Assembly (NCBI RefSeq): GCF_041529975.1
Contig: NZ_CP168030.1
Coordinates: 2,728,001-2,792,000, forward strand
Source: Microbacterium maritypicum
GTDB taxonomy: Bacteria > Actinomycetota > Actinomycetes > Actinomycetales > Microbacteriaceae
Reading direction: 5' to 3'
DNA: 64,000 nt
A program made the translations under genes and the position numbers. The first letter of the stretch is position 1; each line of letters starts with the position of its first letter. A model generated the notes under the pieces. It had not been told where the DNA came from. It saw nothing but the letters and a program-made list of their open reading frames with translations, and did not search any database. Positions 38,009 through 47,209 of the stretch are shown piece by piece.

Positions 38009-38980
38009 TCAGTCCTCGACGAGACGCCGGGCGAGTCCCTCATCCAGAACGACGTCGGTGATGAGCCCGGCAGAGAGGGCGGCCCGGAGGCTCACCAGCT
38101 TCGGGATGCCCGAAACGACGCATATCCGTCGCGGAACGCGACGCAGGCGGTCGAGCCCCGGCCCGGTCGCCCTGGCGTTCACACGGATATCCCGCCAGGA
38201 GCCGTCTGACCGGAAGAACACCGTGGCGACGTCACCGATCGCGTGATCCTCGCGCAGGCTGCGGTAGTCGTCGCGCCCGAGATATCCGCCGACGTACACA
38301 CGACTCGGGACCTCGGCAGCCGGAGACCCAAGACTGAAGACCGCGACGTCCATCTTCGCCTGCAGATCGAGGACTCGACGGGTGCTGCGTTCGCGCCACA
38401 TCGCCTCCCGGGTCGCAGGGTCGTCGAAGAAGGCAGGAACGGGGAACTGCTGCACCTGCGCGCCGAAGGCACTGCCGAACCGCTGCAGGATGTCGCTGGA
38501 GTACTCGACACCGGTGGTCTGGGTGTTGCCCGCCCCGTTGAGCTGCACGAAGGTCGTGTTGTGCGTCTCCTTCTGCGTGAGGCCGCGGCTCACCGCACTG
38601 ATCGTCGATCCCCAGGCCACACCGATGATCATGTTGGAGTCGACGAACTGCGACAGCAGGCGCCCGGCCGTGAGCGCGACGCGCTCGAGTCGTTCCACCT
38701 CGCTGAGGATCTCGGGCATGGGAACGACATGTGCGGCCACCCGATGCCGGTCACGGATGCGCTGCTCGAGCATGCCCAGCCGCTCCAGCGGTGAATTGAT
38801 GCGGATGTCGACCAGGCCGCTCTCCCGGGCGAAGCTCAAGAGTCGAGAGACCGAGGACCGGGAGGTGCCGAGCTCCTGCGCGATCACCTCCATCGTCTTG
38901 TCCTGCATGTAGTAGAGCTGCGCGGCAGTGAGCGCCGCGATCAGCTTGCTATCGCGGGTTTCCGCGCTCTGACCGACCAT
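38009..38980 (-). CDS. SorC/DeoR-type sugar-binding transcriptional regulator
   Basis: A 323-residue regulator with an N-terminal helix-turn-helix (about residues 15-60: [20 protein letters not shown]) and a SorC-type effector domain related to sugar isomerases (residues 70-320). The ATG has GAGGAGG nine bases upstream; the long frame before it is not coding. It is divergent from glpD-glpF-glpK, so it probably controls glycerol use and responds to glycerol 3-phosphate or a similar sugar phosphate. A perfect palindrome lies 24 bases before its start and may be its operator. Confidence 0.9.
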   Translation of the reverse strand: MVGQSAETRDSKLIAALTAAQLYYMQDKTMEVIAQELGTSRSSVSRLLSFARESGLVDIRINSPLERLGMLEQRIRDRHRVAAHVVPMPEILSEVERLERVALTAGRLLSQFVDSNMIIGVAWGSTISAVSRGLTQKETHNTTFVQLNGAGNTQTTGVEYSSDILQRFGSAFGAQVQQFPVPAFFDDPATREAMWRERSTRRVLDLQAKMDVAVFSLGSPAAEVPSRVYVGGYLGRDDYRSLREDHAIGDVATVFFRSDGSWRDIRVNARATGPGLDRLRRVPRRICVVSGIPKLVSLRAALSAGLITDVVLDEGLARRLVED

Positions 38981-39004
38981 CGTGACCTCCTCACCCTCGA
39001 TCCT

Positions 39005-39018
39005 TGCACATATGTGCA
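39005..39018. promoter_or_regulatory. Probable operator, palindrome TGCACATATGTGCA
   Basis: A perfect 14-bp palindrome in the divergent region between the SorC-type regulator and glpD, just upstream of the glpD -35 box. Its AT centre and TGCA ends resemble operators of SorC/DeoR-type regulators. It is the clearest binding-site candidate in the window. Confidence 0.7.
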
Positions 39019-39024
39019 GTGGGC

Positions 39025-39053
39025 TTGCGCGGGATGCCACACAGGTCGATGCT
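39025..39053 (+). promoter_or_regulatory. Promoter of glpD
   Basis: TTGCGC (39025-39030) and GATGCT (39048-39053) are exactly 17 bases apart. The expected +1 is about 24 bases before the ATG of glpD, leaving room for the AAGGAAGAGAGG ribosome binding site. Confidence 0.55.
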
Positions 39054-39083
39054 GGTTGGCAAGTAAGGAAGAGAGGGTCGACG

Positions 39084-40793
39084 ATGATCGATTCCACACA
39101 CTCGTCAGCGGAGCGCGCGGAGGTTCGCGCCGTCCGCGAATCCGGACGCACGAGCGTCCTCGTCATCGGCGGCGGGATCAACGGGATCTCCACGTTCCGT
39201 GACTTGGCACTCCAGGGAGTCGACGTGCTGCTCGTCGAACGAGGAGACTTCGCCTCCGGCGCATCCTCCGCATCGAGCCACATGATCCACGGCGGCATCC
39301 GCTATCTCGAGAACGGCGAGTTCCGGCTCGTGCGCGAGTCCGTCGAGGAGCGCAACGGACTGCTCAAGATCGCCCCTCACTACGTGAAGCCACTGCAGAC
39401 GACCATCCCGATCTACTCCACGTTCTCGGGTATCCTCTCCGCGCCTCTGAGGTTCCTGACGCACAAGAGCGGCAAGCCCCAGGAGCGCGGCGCGTTCCTG
39501 ATCAAGGTCGGTCTGACGATCTACGACACGTTCTCGCGTGACGGCGGGATGGTGCCCCGACACCGCTTCCTCGGTCGGAAGAAGTCACTCGCAGAGCTGC
39601 CCTCGCTAGACCCGAACATCAAGTACACGGCGACCTACTACGACGCCTCGATGCACGACCCCGAGCGTCTCGCGCTCGACGTGCTCCAGGATGGTCGCGC
39701 AGCGCACCCCGAAGCGCATGCACTCAACTACGTCGAGGCGATCGCGCGCGAGGGCGATGAGGTCGTCCTCCGCGATCGCGAGAGCGGAACCGAATTCCGC
39801 GTGCACGCCGACGTGGTGGTGAACGCCTCCGGCCCCTGGACGGACCTCACGAACGACGCACTCGGCGAGGACACCCGGTTCATGGGAGGCACCAAGGGTT
39901 CGCACATCGTGCTGGACCACCCGGAGCTTCTCGAGGCGACGCAGGGCCGGGAGATCTTCTTCGAACACTCCGACGGCCGCATCGTCCTCATCTACCCGCT
40001 CAAGGGACGAGTGCTCGTCGGCACCACCGACATCGACGCCGACCCGCGCGAGGTCCCGGTGTGCACGGAGGAAGAGGTCGACTACTTCTTCGAACTGATC
40101 CACCACGTCTTCCCGACGATTCCGGTCTCCCGCGATCAGATCGTCTACAAGTTCTCCGGTATCCGTCCGCTGCCGCGTCACGAGGACACCGCCCCCGGGT
40201 TCGTGTCACGCGACTACCGCATCGAAGTCGATGAGAAGGGTGCCGTCCCGCTCGTCAGCCTCGTCGGCGGCAAGTGGACCACGTTCCGCGCGCTCGGCGA
40301 GTCGCTCTCCGACACCGTGCTGAGCCTGATCGACCGCACCAGGACAGTCTCCACCGCCGGACGCGCGATCGGCGGCGGCCGCGAGTTCCCGCGTACTGAG
40401 AAGGCACGCCGGATCTGGATCCAGGAGAACCTCCCCGGCGCCGGGGCACGTGCCGACCAGCTGCTCGCGAGATACGGAACCCGCGCGGCGGACGTGTGGG
40501 CGTACGTCGAGCAGGGACCGGACTCCCCCCTTGCCGGCGGCGACCTCTCCACCCGCGAACTCGAGTGGATGGTGCACAACGAGATGGTGGCGCGCCTGGA
40601 GGACATCGTGCTCCGCCGCACGAGCATCGCCTTCACCGGCAACGCCGACGCCGAGGTGCTCGATGAGATCGCCGATGCGCTCGCACCGATGCTCGGCTGG
40701 GACCGCTCGCGCCACGACGCCGAGCTCGACCAGACGCGCCAGCTGCTGAACGATCGACACGGACTCGATATCCGATCCCGCACCCGCGGCTGA
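39084..40793 (+). CDS. glpD: Glycerol-3-phosphate dehydrogenase, aerobic FAD type
   Basis: GlpD oxidises glycerol 3-phosphate to dihydroxyacetone phosphate and passes electrons to the quinone pool at the membrane. The 569-residue protein has the FAD-binding VLVIGGGINGISTFRDLAL (residues 24-42), SSHMIHGGIRYLE, VNASGPWTDL, KGSHIVLDH and VLVGTTDIDA, plus the C-terminal helical domain. Start ATG 39084 has a purine-rich AAGGAAGAGAGG. It is the first gene of glpD-glpF-glpK. Confidence 0.97.
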   Translation: MIDSTHSSAERAEVRAVRESGRTSVLVIGGGINGISTFRDLALQGVDVLLVERGDFASGASSASSHMIHGGIRYLENGEFRLVRESVEERNGLLKIAPHYVKPLQTTIPIYSTFSGILSAPLRFLTHKSGKPQERGAFLIKVGLTIYDTFSRDGGMVPRHRFLGRKKSLAELPSLDPNIKYTATYYDASMHDPERLALDVLQDGRAAHPEAHALNYVEAIAREGDEVVLRDRESGTEFRVHADVVVNASGPWTDLTNDALGEDTRFMGGTKGSHIVLDHPELLEATQGREIFFEHSDGRIVLIYPLKGRVLVGTTDIDADPREVPVCTEEEVDYFFELIHHVFPTIPVSRDQIVYKFSGIRPLPRHEDTAPGFVSRDYRIEVDEKGAVPLVSLVGGKWTTFRALGESLSDTVLSLIDRTRTVSTAGRAIGGGREFPRTEKARRIWIQENLPGAGARADQLLARYGTRAADVWAYVEQGPDSPLAGGDLSTRELEWMVHNEMVARLEDIVLRRTSIAFTGNADAEVLDEIADALAPMLGWDRSRHDAELDQTRQLLNDRHGLDIRSRTRG

Positions 40794-40835
40794 TCGGACT
40801 TCGAACTGCCGCCCTCCTCGCGGCGCAACCCCTCA

Positions 40836-40865
40836 TAACGTGTCGGGGCAGAGGGGCCCCGACAC
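40836..40865 (+). promoter_or_regulatory. Hairpin and TAACGT hexamer in front of glpF
   Basis: GTGTCGGGGC, six bases, and GCCCCGACAC form a perfect 10-bp hairpin in the glpD-glpF gap. A TAACGT hexamer overlaps its left end. It could reduce read-through from glpD, stabilise the glpF-glpK end, or mark an internal promoter; there is no U-run for a clear terminator. Confidence 0.45.
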
Positions 40866-40886
40866 ACAAGAAAGGTCAAAGAAGAC

Positions 40887-41642
40887 ATGGCTGATGTGAA
40901 TCTCGGTCTCTACTTGCTCTCGGAGTTGGTCGGCACAGCGATGCTGGTCCTCCTCGGTTGTGGTGTGGTCGCCAACGTGGCACTTGCGAAGAACAAGGGC
41001 TTCGGCGGAGGCTTCCTGATGGTCAACTGGGGATGGGGCCTCGCGGTCTTCGCCGGTGTGCTCGTCTCCGCGTACTCCGGTGCGATCCTCAACCCTGCAG
41101 TCGGTATCGGCCTCATGGTCGCCGGCAAGATCAGCGTCGTGATGTTCCTCACCGCCACGGCGGCGGAACTCGTCGGAGCCGTCCTCGGTGCGATCGTCGT
41201 CTGGCTCGCCTACAAGCAGCACTTCGACGAGGAGCCGGAGGCTGCCAACAAGCTCGGCGTCTTCTCCACCGGCCCCGCCATCCGTTCCTACGGCTGGAAC
41301 CTCGTGACGGAGATCATCGGCACCTTCGTGCTCGTGTTCGGCATCTTCGCGTTCGCCGACTACGGCGACATCGAGGTCGGCGTTCCCGGGGGCCTCGGCC
41401 CGCTCACCGCGCTTCCGGTGGCCCTGCTCGTGGTCGGCATCGGCGCCTCTCTCGGTGGCCCGACCGGCTACGCGATCAACCCCGCCCGTGACCTCGGTCC
41501 GCGCATCGCTCACGCGATCCTGCCGATCAAGGGCAAGGGCGCCAGCGACTGGTCCTACTCGTGGGTCCCCGTCGTCGGCCCCCTCATCGGTGGTGTGATC
41601 GCCGCCCTTGCTGCACCCGTGCTGCTCGGCCTCGCCGCCTGA
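40887..41642 (+). CDS. glpF: Glycerol uptake facilitator GlpF (MIP/aquaporin family)
   Basis: A 251-residue channel with six membrane helices that lets glycerol cross the membrane. The two half-helix motifs are both present: SGAILNPAVGIGL and GYAINPARDLGPR. The Asp after the second NPAR (NPARD) marks aquaglyceroporins rather than water-only channels. It lies between glpD and glpK, so uptake, phosphorylation and oxidation are in one operon. An AAGAAAGG ribosome site lies upstream. Confidence 0.96.
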   Translation: MADVNLGLYLLSELVGTAMLVLLGCGVVANVALAKNKGFGGGFLMVNWGWGLAVFAGVLVSAYSGAILNPAVGIGLMVAGKISVVMFLTATAAELVGAVLGAIVVWLAYKQHFDEEPEAANKLGVFSTGPAIRSYGWNLVTEIIGTFVLVFGIFAFADYGDIEVGVPGGLGPLTALPVALLVVGIGASLGGPTGYAINPARDLGPRIAHAILPIKGKGASDWSYSWVPVVGPLIGGVIAALAAPVLLGLAA

Positions 41643-41680
41643 CGCACACCCCATCGCACTGAATTCAAAGGAGAGCACAA

Positions 41681-43195
41681 GTGGCTGACTACATCATCGC
41701 CATCGACCAGGGAACGACGTCGAGTCGCGCGATCATCTTCGACAAGAAGGGCAGCATCGTCGCGACCGGCCAGAAGGAGCACGAACAGATCCTTCCGAAG
41801 GCTGGTTGGGTCGAGCACGACGCGGCCGAGATCTGGCGCAACGTGCAGGAGGTCATCGGGCTGGCCCTCGGCCGGGCCGATCTGACGCGTCACGACATCG
41901 CCGCCGTCGGCATCACGAACCAGCGCGAGACCGCCGTCGTGTGGGACAAGAAGACCGGGAAGCCGGCCTACAACGCGATCGTCTGGCAGGACACCCGCAC
42001 GCAGGACATCGTCGACCGCCTGGCGGCTGACGGCGGCGTCGAGCGGTTCAAGCCGGTCGTCGGCCTCCCGCTGGCGACGTACTTCTCCGGCACCAAGATC
42101 GCCTGGATCCTCGAGAACGTCGAGGGTGCGCGCGAGAAGGCGGAGGCGGGCGACCTGATCTTCGGCACCACCGACAGCTGGGTCCTCTGGAACCTCACCG
42201 GTGGAGCCGATGGCGGCGTGCACGTCACGGATGTCACGAATGCCTCCCGCACGATGTTCATGGACCTCGAGACGCTCGAGTGGCGCGACGACATCCTCGA
42301 GGCGTTCGGCGTGCCGCGCTCGATGATGCCGGAGATCCGCTCCTCGTCCGAGGTATACGGCACCGCCGAGAGCTCGTCGCTGCTGCGCGAGACGCCGATC
42401 GCCGGCATCCTGGGCGACCAGCAGGCGGCGACGTTCGGGCAGGCCGCGTTCCAGACCGGCGAGAGCAAGAACACCTACGGAACGGGTTGCTTCCTGATCT
42501 TCAACACGGGCGAGGAGATCGTCCACTCGAAGAACGGGCTGCTCACCACTGTGGGGTACAAGCTCGGCGACGGCCCGACGCACTACGCGCTGGAGGGCTC
42601 CATCGCCGTCACCGGGTCCCTCATCCAGTGGCTGCGTGACCAGCTCGGCATCATCTCCTCGGCCCCCGAGGTCGAAAAGCTGGCCGAGCAGGTCGAGGAC
42701 AACGGCGGCGTGTACATCGTCCCGGCGTTCTCGGGTCTGTTCGCGCCATACTGGCGCTCGGACGCCCGTGGCGCGATCGTGGGCCTCACCCGCTACGCCA
42801 ACAAGAACCACATCGCGCGCGCTGCGCTGGAGGCCGTGGCCTTCCAGACTCGCGACGTGCTCGATGCGGTCAACGCCGACGCCGGAGTGGACCTGACCGA
42901 GCTCAAGGTCGATGGCGGCATGGTCGCCAACGATGCGCTCATGCAGTTCCAGGCCGACGTGCTCGGCGTGCCGGTGGTGCGCCCGGTCGTCGCAGAGACG
43001 ACGGCACTCGGCGCAGCGTACGCAGCCGGCCTCGCCGTCGGATTCTGGAACGGCTTGGATGACCTGTCCGCGAACTGGCAGGAAGACAAGCGCTGGGAGC
43101 CCTCCATGGAGGACGCGGAGCGCGACCGTCAGCTGCGCCTGTGGCGCAAGGCCGTCACCAAGTCGATGGACTGGGTCGACGACGACGTGAAGTGA
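41681..43195 (+). CDS. glpK: Glycerol kinase
   Basis: GlpK phosphorylates glycerol to glycerol 3-phosphate. The 504-residue FGGY-family protein starts [19 protein letters not shown] and has [13 protein letters not shown], the substrate region [23 protein letters not shown], and the C-terminal [15 protein letters not shown]. The GTG start has AAAGGAGAGC upstream. It is last in the glp operon, followed by a hairpin. Confidence 0.97.
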   Translation: MADYIIAIDQGTTSSRAIIFDKKGSIVATGQKEHEQILPKAGWVEHDAAEIWRNVQEVIGLALGRADLTRHDIAAVGITNQRETAVVWDKKTGKPAYNAIVWQDTRTQDIVDRLAADGGVERFKPVVGLPLATYFSGTKIAWILENVEGAREKAEAGDLIFGTTDSWVLWNLTGGADGGVHVTDVTNASRTMFMDLETLEWRDDILEAFGVPRSMMPEIRSSSEVYGTAESSSLLRETPIAGILGDQQAATFGQAAFQTGESKNTYGTGCFLIFNTGEEIVHSKNGLLTTVGYKLGDGPTHYALEGSIAVTGSLIQWLRDQLGIISSAPEVEKLAEQVEDNGGVYIVPAFSGLFAPYWRSDARGAIVGLTRYANKNHIARAALEAVAFQTRDVLDAVNADAGVDLTELKVDGGMVANDALMQFQADVLGVPVVRPVVAETTALGAAYAAGLAVGFWNGLDDLSANWQEDKRWEPSMEDAERDRQLRLWRKAVTKSMDWVDDDVK

Positions 43196-43202
43196 CCTGA
43201 CG

Positions 43203-44129
43203 TCACAGGAAAGCGGGTCCGGAGTGCTCCTCCGGGCCCGCTTTCGCGTTCCCGGGAACGACGTCGTCAATGACGGCGAGGAAGGCCTTCGCCACATTCC
43301 GTGGTGCCGCGAGGTCCCACGCCAGGTGCTCCACGCGTACGGGACCGTCGCGGACCTCGGCGGTCGCGACATCTGCCGCAGATCGTTCGATCGTCCCCGG
43401 TGCGAGCAGAGTCACCGCCAGCCCGGCGGCGACCAGACCGAGGAGGAGGGTGGCGGAGTCCGCCTCGAAGGCGACATCCCGCGACAGTTCCGCGGATGCG
43501 AAGGCGGCATCGCTCTGCGCGCGCCCCGAGGTGCCCGCCGGGAAGTCGGCGAACGTCGCACCGGCGAGGTCATGGAGCGTCAGCGCGCCTGTCTCGCAGA
43601 GCTCATGCCCACGAGGGAATGCCGCCACCAGCCGGTCACGAGAGAGTACACGCGAAGCCACCCCGAGTGGTTCCGCTCCTTCGCGCAGGCCGAGCAGAGC
43701 GACATCGAGTTCCCCGTGACGCAGGCGCGTCATCAGCACGTCGCTGTTCCCCACCTGCAGCTCGACTCGCGCGAGCGGATGCGCGGCCCGGTACGCGACC
43801 AGCACCTCCGGGATGTCGACGGCGGTCACCGTCGGGATGACGCCGATCCGGAGCGTGCCGGTCACCACGCCCACCGCTGCGGCTACGCTCTCCCGCGCCT
43901 GCTCTGCCGCCCGGAGCGCCGTCCGCGCGTGCTCCAGGAACGCCTCCCCCGCCTCGCTCAGACGAACGCTGCGACTCGATCTCACGAACAGTCGCTGACC
44001 GAGCTCACGCTCGAGAGCGGCGATCTGATGACTCAACGCGGACTGCGTGACGAAGCACCGTTCGGCCGCACGAGTGAAGCTGGAGGCCGCGGCCACCTCG
44101 ACGACATACCGGAGCTGTTGGAGTTCCAT
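43203..44129 (-). CDS. LysR family transcriptional regulator
   Basis: A 308-residue LysR-type regulator with the N-terminal winged helix (LRYVVEVAAASSFTRAAERC and VTQSALSHQIAALERELG) and a periplasmic-binding-like effector domain. It is divergent from the EamA-family transporter gene with 78 bases between the starts, so that transporter is its likely target. An AATCAT hexamer lies six bases before the ATG, a weak match. Its last codons contain the glpK terminator. Confidence 0.9.
   Translation of the reverse strand: MELQQLRYVVEVAAASSFTRAAERCFVTQSALSHQIAALERELGQRLFVRSSRSVRLSEAGEAFLEHARTALRAAEQARESVAAAVGVVTGTLRIGVIPTVTAVDIPEVLVAYRAAHPLARVELQVGNSDVLMTRLRHGELDVALLGLREGAEPLGVASRVLSRDRLVAAFPRGHELCETGALTLHDLAGATFADFPAGTSGRAQSDAAFASAELSRDVAFEADSATLLLGLVAAGLAVTLLAPGTIERSAADVATAEVRDGPVRVEHLAWDLAAPRNVAKAFLAVIDDVVPGNAKAGPEEHSGPAFL
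43210..43244 (+). terminator. Terminator after glpK, inside the 3' end of the LysR gene
   Basis: AAAGCGGGTCCGGAG and CTCCGGGCCCGCTTT pair over 15 positions with one G-U pair and a five-base loop. It starts 15 bases after the glpK stop. It overlaps the last codons of the convergent LysR gene, so it can also act on that strand. Confidence 0.75.
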
Positions 44130-44207
44130 CCGTCGATGATTTCACCTCATGGGTGGCGTGACAAGCATGCGTTGGACTCATATGATCGCGGGGGGCACGC
44201 TGGAGAT

Positions 44208-45122
44208 ATGAACCGCCTGACGCTCGTGCTGTTGACCGCACTCGCCCCCATCGCCTGGGGGACCACATACCTCGTAACCACGGAGCTGCTTCCGCCGGGT
44301 CATCCGCTCTTCGCCGGCCTGCTCCGCGCCCTCCCGGCCGGGCTGCTGGCCGTGCTCATCAGCCGACGACTGCCCCACGGGTCGTGGTGGTGGAAGTCCT
44401 TCGTGCTCGGCGCGCTCAACATCGGGGCTTTCTTCCCCCTCCTGTTCCTGGCGGCCGAGCGGCTTCCCGGCGGAGTCGCCGCCGCTGTTGCGGGAGCTCA
44501 ACCGCTCATCGTGCTGATGCTCGGCGCCCTCGTCCTGCAGGAGAGGATCAGACCCCTCACCGCAGCGGCGGCAGTCATCGGAGCCGGCGGCGTGGCGCTC
44601 GTCGTCCTGGGGCCGGCCGCGGAACTCGACTTCTGGGGTGTGCTGGCTGCGATCGGAGGCGTCACCGCCACCGGAGCGGGGATGATCCTCACCAAGCGCT
44701 GGGGGCGGCCTGAGGGGGTCGGCCCGATCGCGTACGCCGGATGGCAGCTTTCGGCTGGTGGATTGCTGCTGCTCCCGCTCACACTCGCGGTCGAAGGCGT
44801 GCCCGCCGCGATCGACGGTGGAGCCGCGCTCGGCTATCTCTGGCTCGGCACCGCCGGCGGGATCGTCGCGTACACGCTGTGGTTCCGAGGCATCCAGCAG
44901 CTCCCGGTGATCGCGCCGGGCCTGCTCGCACTACTCTCCCCCATCGTCGCGACGATCCTGGGTGTGCTGGTCGCGGGTGAGCGCTTCACGGTTGTCCAGG
45001 CGTTCGGCCTGACCCTCACGATCGGCGCGCTCATCCTCGGACAGATCGTCGCCCGGCCGCCGGCCGCAGACGCCAGGCGATCGCGGCAGACGTCATCCGC
45101 CGCCCTGGCCGCTCCGCGCTGA
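44208..45122 (+). CDS. EamA/DMT superfamily transporter
   Basis: A 304-residue membrane protein with ten predicted helices in two EamA repeats (about residues 5-130 and 145-285), typical of drug/metabolite transporters. APIAWGTTYLV at the N-terminus and the gene order with a divergent LysR regulator suggest an exporter of an amino acid or small metabolite. The substrate is not known. CACGCT lies six bases before the ATG; GGAG is too close to serve well as a ribosome binding site. Confidence 0.9.
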   Translation: MNRLTLVLLTALAPIAWGTTYLVTTELLPPGHPLFAGLLRALPAGLLAVLISRRLPHGSWWWKSFVLGALNIGAFFPLLFLAAERLPGGVAAAVAGAQPLIVLMLGALVLQERIRPLTAAAAVIGAGGVALVVLGPAAELDFWGVLAAIGGVTATGAGMILTKRWGRPEGVGPIAYAGWQLSAGGLLLLPLTLAVEGVPAAIDGGAALGYLWLGTAGGIVAYTLWFRGIQQLPVIAPGLLALLSPIVATILGVLVAGERFTVVQAFGLTLTIGALILGQIVARPPAADARRSRQTSSAALAAPR

Positions 45123-45129
45123 GCGCGGT

Positions 45130-46689
45130 TCAGCCCTTGCCGAACAGCTTCTGGATCTCGGCGAGGTCGGCCTCACTCGGCGCTTGGCCTGCAGCACCAC
45201 CGAGGCCGAAGCCCGAACCGGTCGGCGTCGAGGTCGCGGTGATTCCGGCGTTCTCCGCCGCGCGCTTCGCCGGGTTGCCCGAACGCGAGCCACCGGAGGA
45301 CTTCGTCTTCTTGCCGCGCTTCGAGGATGCGCCAGGCCGCCCCATTCCGGGGACCGCACCCATACCGGGAATGTTCGGCGTGCCGCCGCGGGCCACGGTC
45401 TTCATCATCTTCGCGGCCTGCTCGAAGCGCTGCACCAGCTGATTCACGTCCGTGACGGTCATGCCGGAACCACGCGCGATGCGCAGACGACGCGAGCCGT
45501 TGAGCACCTTGGGGTTGCGACGCTCCCCCGGGGTCATCGAGCGGATGATGGCCTCGGTGCGGTCGATCTCACGCTCGTCGAAGTCTTCGAGCTGCTGCTT
45601 CATCTGACCCATGCCCGGGAGCATCCCGAGCATCTTCTTCATCGAACCCATCTTCTTCATCTGCTGAAGCTGGTCGAGGAAGTCCTCGAGGGTGAAGGCC
45701 TCGGTCGCGAGCTTCTCGGCCATCTTCATGGCCTCTTCCTCATCGAAGGCCTGCTGGGCCTGCTCGATGAGGGTCAGGATGTCGCCGAGGTCGAGGATGC
45801 GGCTCGCCATGCGGTCGGGGTGGAACGGCTCGAGGTCTTCGAGACGCTCTCCTGTGGAGGCGAAGATGATCGGACGACCGGTGACCGAGGCCACCGACAG
45901 CGCCGCCCCACCGCGGGCATCGCCGTCGAGCTTGGACAGGACGACGCCGGTGAAGTCGACACCCTCCTGGAACGCCTTCGCCGTGTTGACGGCATCCTGA
46001 CCGATCATCGCGTCGATGACGAACAGAACCTCATCGGGGTCCACGGCCTTGCGGATGTCGGCGGCCTGCTTCATGAGCTCGGCATCGACGCCGAGACGAC
46101 CCGCGGTGTCGATGATCACGACGTCGTGCTGCTGACGACGCGCGTACTCGACGCCCTCGCGCGATACCTTCACGGGATCGCCGACACCGTTGCCGGGCTC
46201 GGGCGCGTAGACCGCGGCACCTGCCTGCTCGGCCACCACCTGCAGCTGGTTGACGGCGTTCGGGCGCTGGAGGTCGGCGGCCACCAGGAGAGGCGTGTGG
46301 CCCTCCCCCTCGAGCTGCTTCGCGAGCTTGCCCGCGAAGGTCGTCTTACCGGAACCCTGCAGGCCCGCGAGCATGATGACGGTCGGTGCGGTCTTCGCGA
46401 ACTGCAGGCGCCGCTGCTCGCCGCCGAGGATCTGCACCAGTTCCTCGTTGACGATCTGGACGACCTGCTGCGCGGGGTTCAGCGCCTTGTTGACCTCGTC
46501 ACCGAGGGCGCGTTCGCGCACCTTCGCGGTGAACTCCTTGACGACGACGAGTGCGACGTCGGCGTCGAGCAGTGCGCGGCGGATCTCGCGCACGGTGCCG
46601 TCGACGTCGGCAGCAGTGAGCTTTCCCTTCGTGCGCAGATTGCGGAAGGTCTCGGTGAGTCGATCGGAGAGCGTGCCAAAGGTAGCCAT
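45130..46689 (-). CDS. ffh: Signal recognition particle protein Ffh
   Basis: Ffh binds signal sequences of nascent membrane proteins with the 4.5S RNA. The 519-residue protein has the helical N domain, the GTPase G domain with GLQGSGKTTFAGKLAKQL, IIDTAGRLGVD and LSKLDGDARGGAALS, then the Met-rich M domain (KKMGSMKKMLGMLPGMGQ). A Gly/Ser/Lys-rich C-terminal tail adds about 80 residues. TAGAAT lies ten bases before the ATG. The receptor gene ftsY is about 5 kb away; no 4.5S RNA gene was seen. Confidence 0.97.
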   Translation of the reverse strand: MATFGTLSDRLTETFRNLRTKGKLTAADVDGTVREIRRALLDADVALVVVKEFTAKVRERALGDEVNKALNPAQQVVQIVNEELVQILGGEQRRLQFAKTAPTVIMLAGLQGSGKTTFAGKLAKQLEGEGHTPLLVAADLQRPNAVNQLQVVAEQAGAAVYAPEPGNGVGDPVKVSREGVEYARRQQHDVVIIDTAGRLGVDAELMKQAADIRKAVDPDEVLFVIDAMIGQDAVNTAKAFQEGVDFTGVVLSKLDGDARGGAALSVASVTGRPIIFASTGERLEDLEPFHPDRMASRILDLGDILTLIEQAQQAFDEEEAMKMAEKLATEAFTLEDFLDQLQQMKKMGSMKKMLGMLPGMGQMKQQLEDFDEREIDRTEAIIRSMTPGERRNPKVLNGSRRLRIARGSGMTVTDVNQLVQRFEQAAKMMKTVARGGTPNIPGMGAVPGMGRPGASSKRGKKTKSSGGSRSGNPAKRAAENAGITATSTPTGSGFGLGGAAGQAPSEADLAEIQKLFGKG

Positions 46690-46699
46690 GGTGCTGTCG

Positions 46700-46705
46700 A
46701 TTCTA
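46700..46705 (-). promoter_or_regulatory. -10 hexamer TAGAAT for ffh
   Basis: TAGAAT on the minus strand ends ten bases before the ffh ATG, so the leader is only about four bases. The element lies in the short gap behind the sigma factor gene. Confidence 0.5.
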
Positions 46706-47209
46706 CGCGAGTGGAGCCTCCACGCTCAGCGCGGCGCGGAGCTCGACCTTCGCCCTCTGGTAGCGCCCCCGCACCGTCGACGCGGGAACCCCCAGCAGTT
46801 CGGCCGCGTCGGTCAGGGAGAAACCGTCCCAGTGCACCAGACGGACGAGTTCGGCGAGGTCCGGGTCGAGACGCGAGATCGCATCGCGTACCTCTGCGCC
46901 CGCGTCGGCAGGGGCCGTCGAAAGCTCCTGCGAGACGTGAGAACGAATGCGGTCCGCCAGCGCCCAGCGCCGCCGCTCCCCGCGCGAATGATTGAGCAGC
47001 GTTCCGCGTGCAACGCCAAACAACCACATCCGTGCACGCTCGGGATCGTCAGGCAGTCGACGAACGCGGCGCCACGCGACGACCATGGTCTCGCTCAGGA
47101 GATCTGCAGCGTCGTCGGGGCCGACTCGACGCGAGAGGTATGCGAGTAGATCCGACGCGCTCGCCTCAAAAGCCGCGAGGAGCAACGCATCCTCCGGGTG
47201 CCGACTCAC
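46703..47209 (-). CDS. RNA polymerase sigma factor, ECF type
   Basis: A 168-residue group IV sigma factor. Region 2 is visible at DLLSETMVVAWRRVRRLPDD and MWLFGVARGTLLNHSRGERR, and region 4 at SLTDAAELLGVPASTVRGRY with a DNA-binding helix. The GTG start overlaps the stop of the upstream membrane-protein gene as GTGA, which sets it well inside a longer open frame. The stop codon overlaps the ffh promoter hexamer. Its regulon is unknown. Confidence 0.88.
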   Translation of the reverse strand: MSRHPEDALLLAAFEASASDLLAYLSRRVGPDDAADLLSETMVVAWRRVRRLPDDPERARMWLFGVARGTLLNHSRGERRRWALADRIRSHVSQELSTAPADAGAEVRDAISRLDPDLAELVRLVHWDGFSLTDAAELLGVPASTVRGRYQRAKVELRAALSVEAPLA

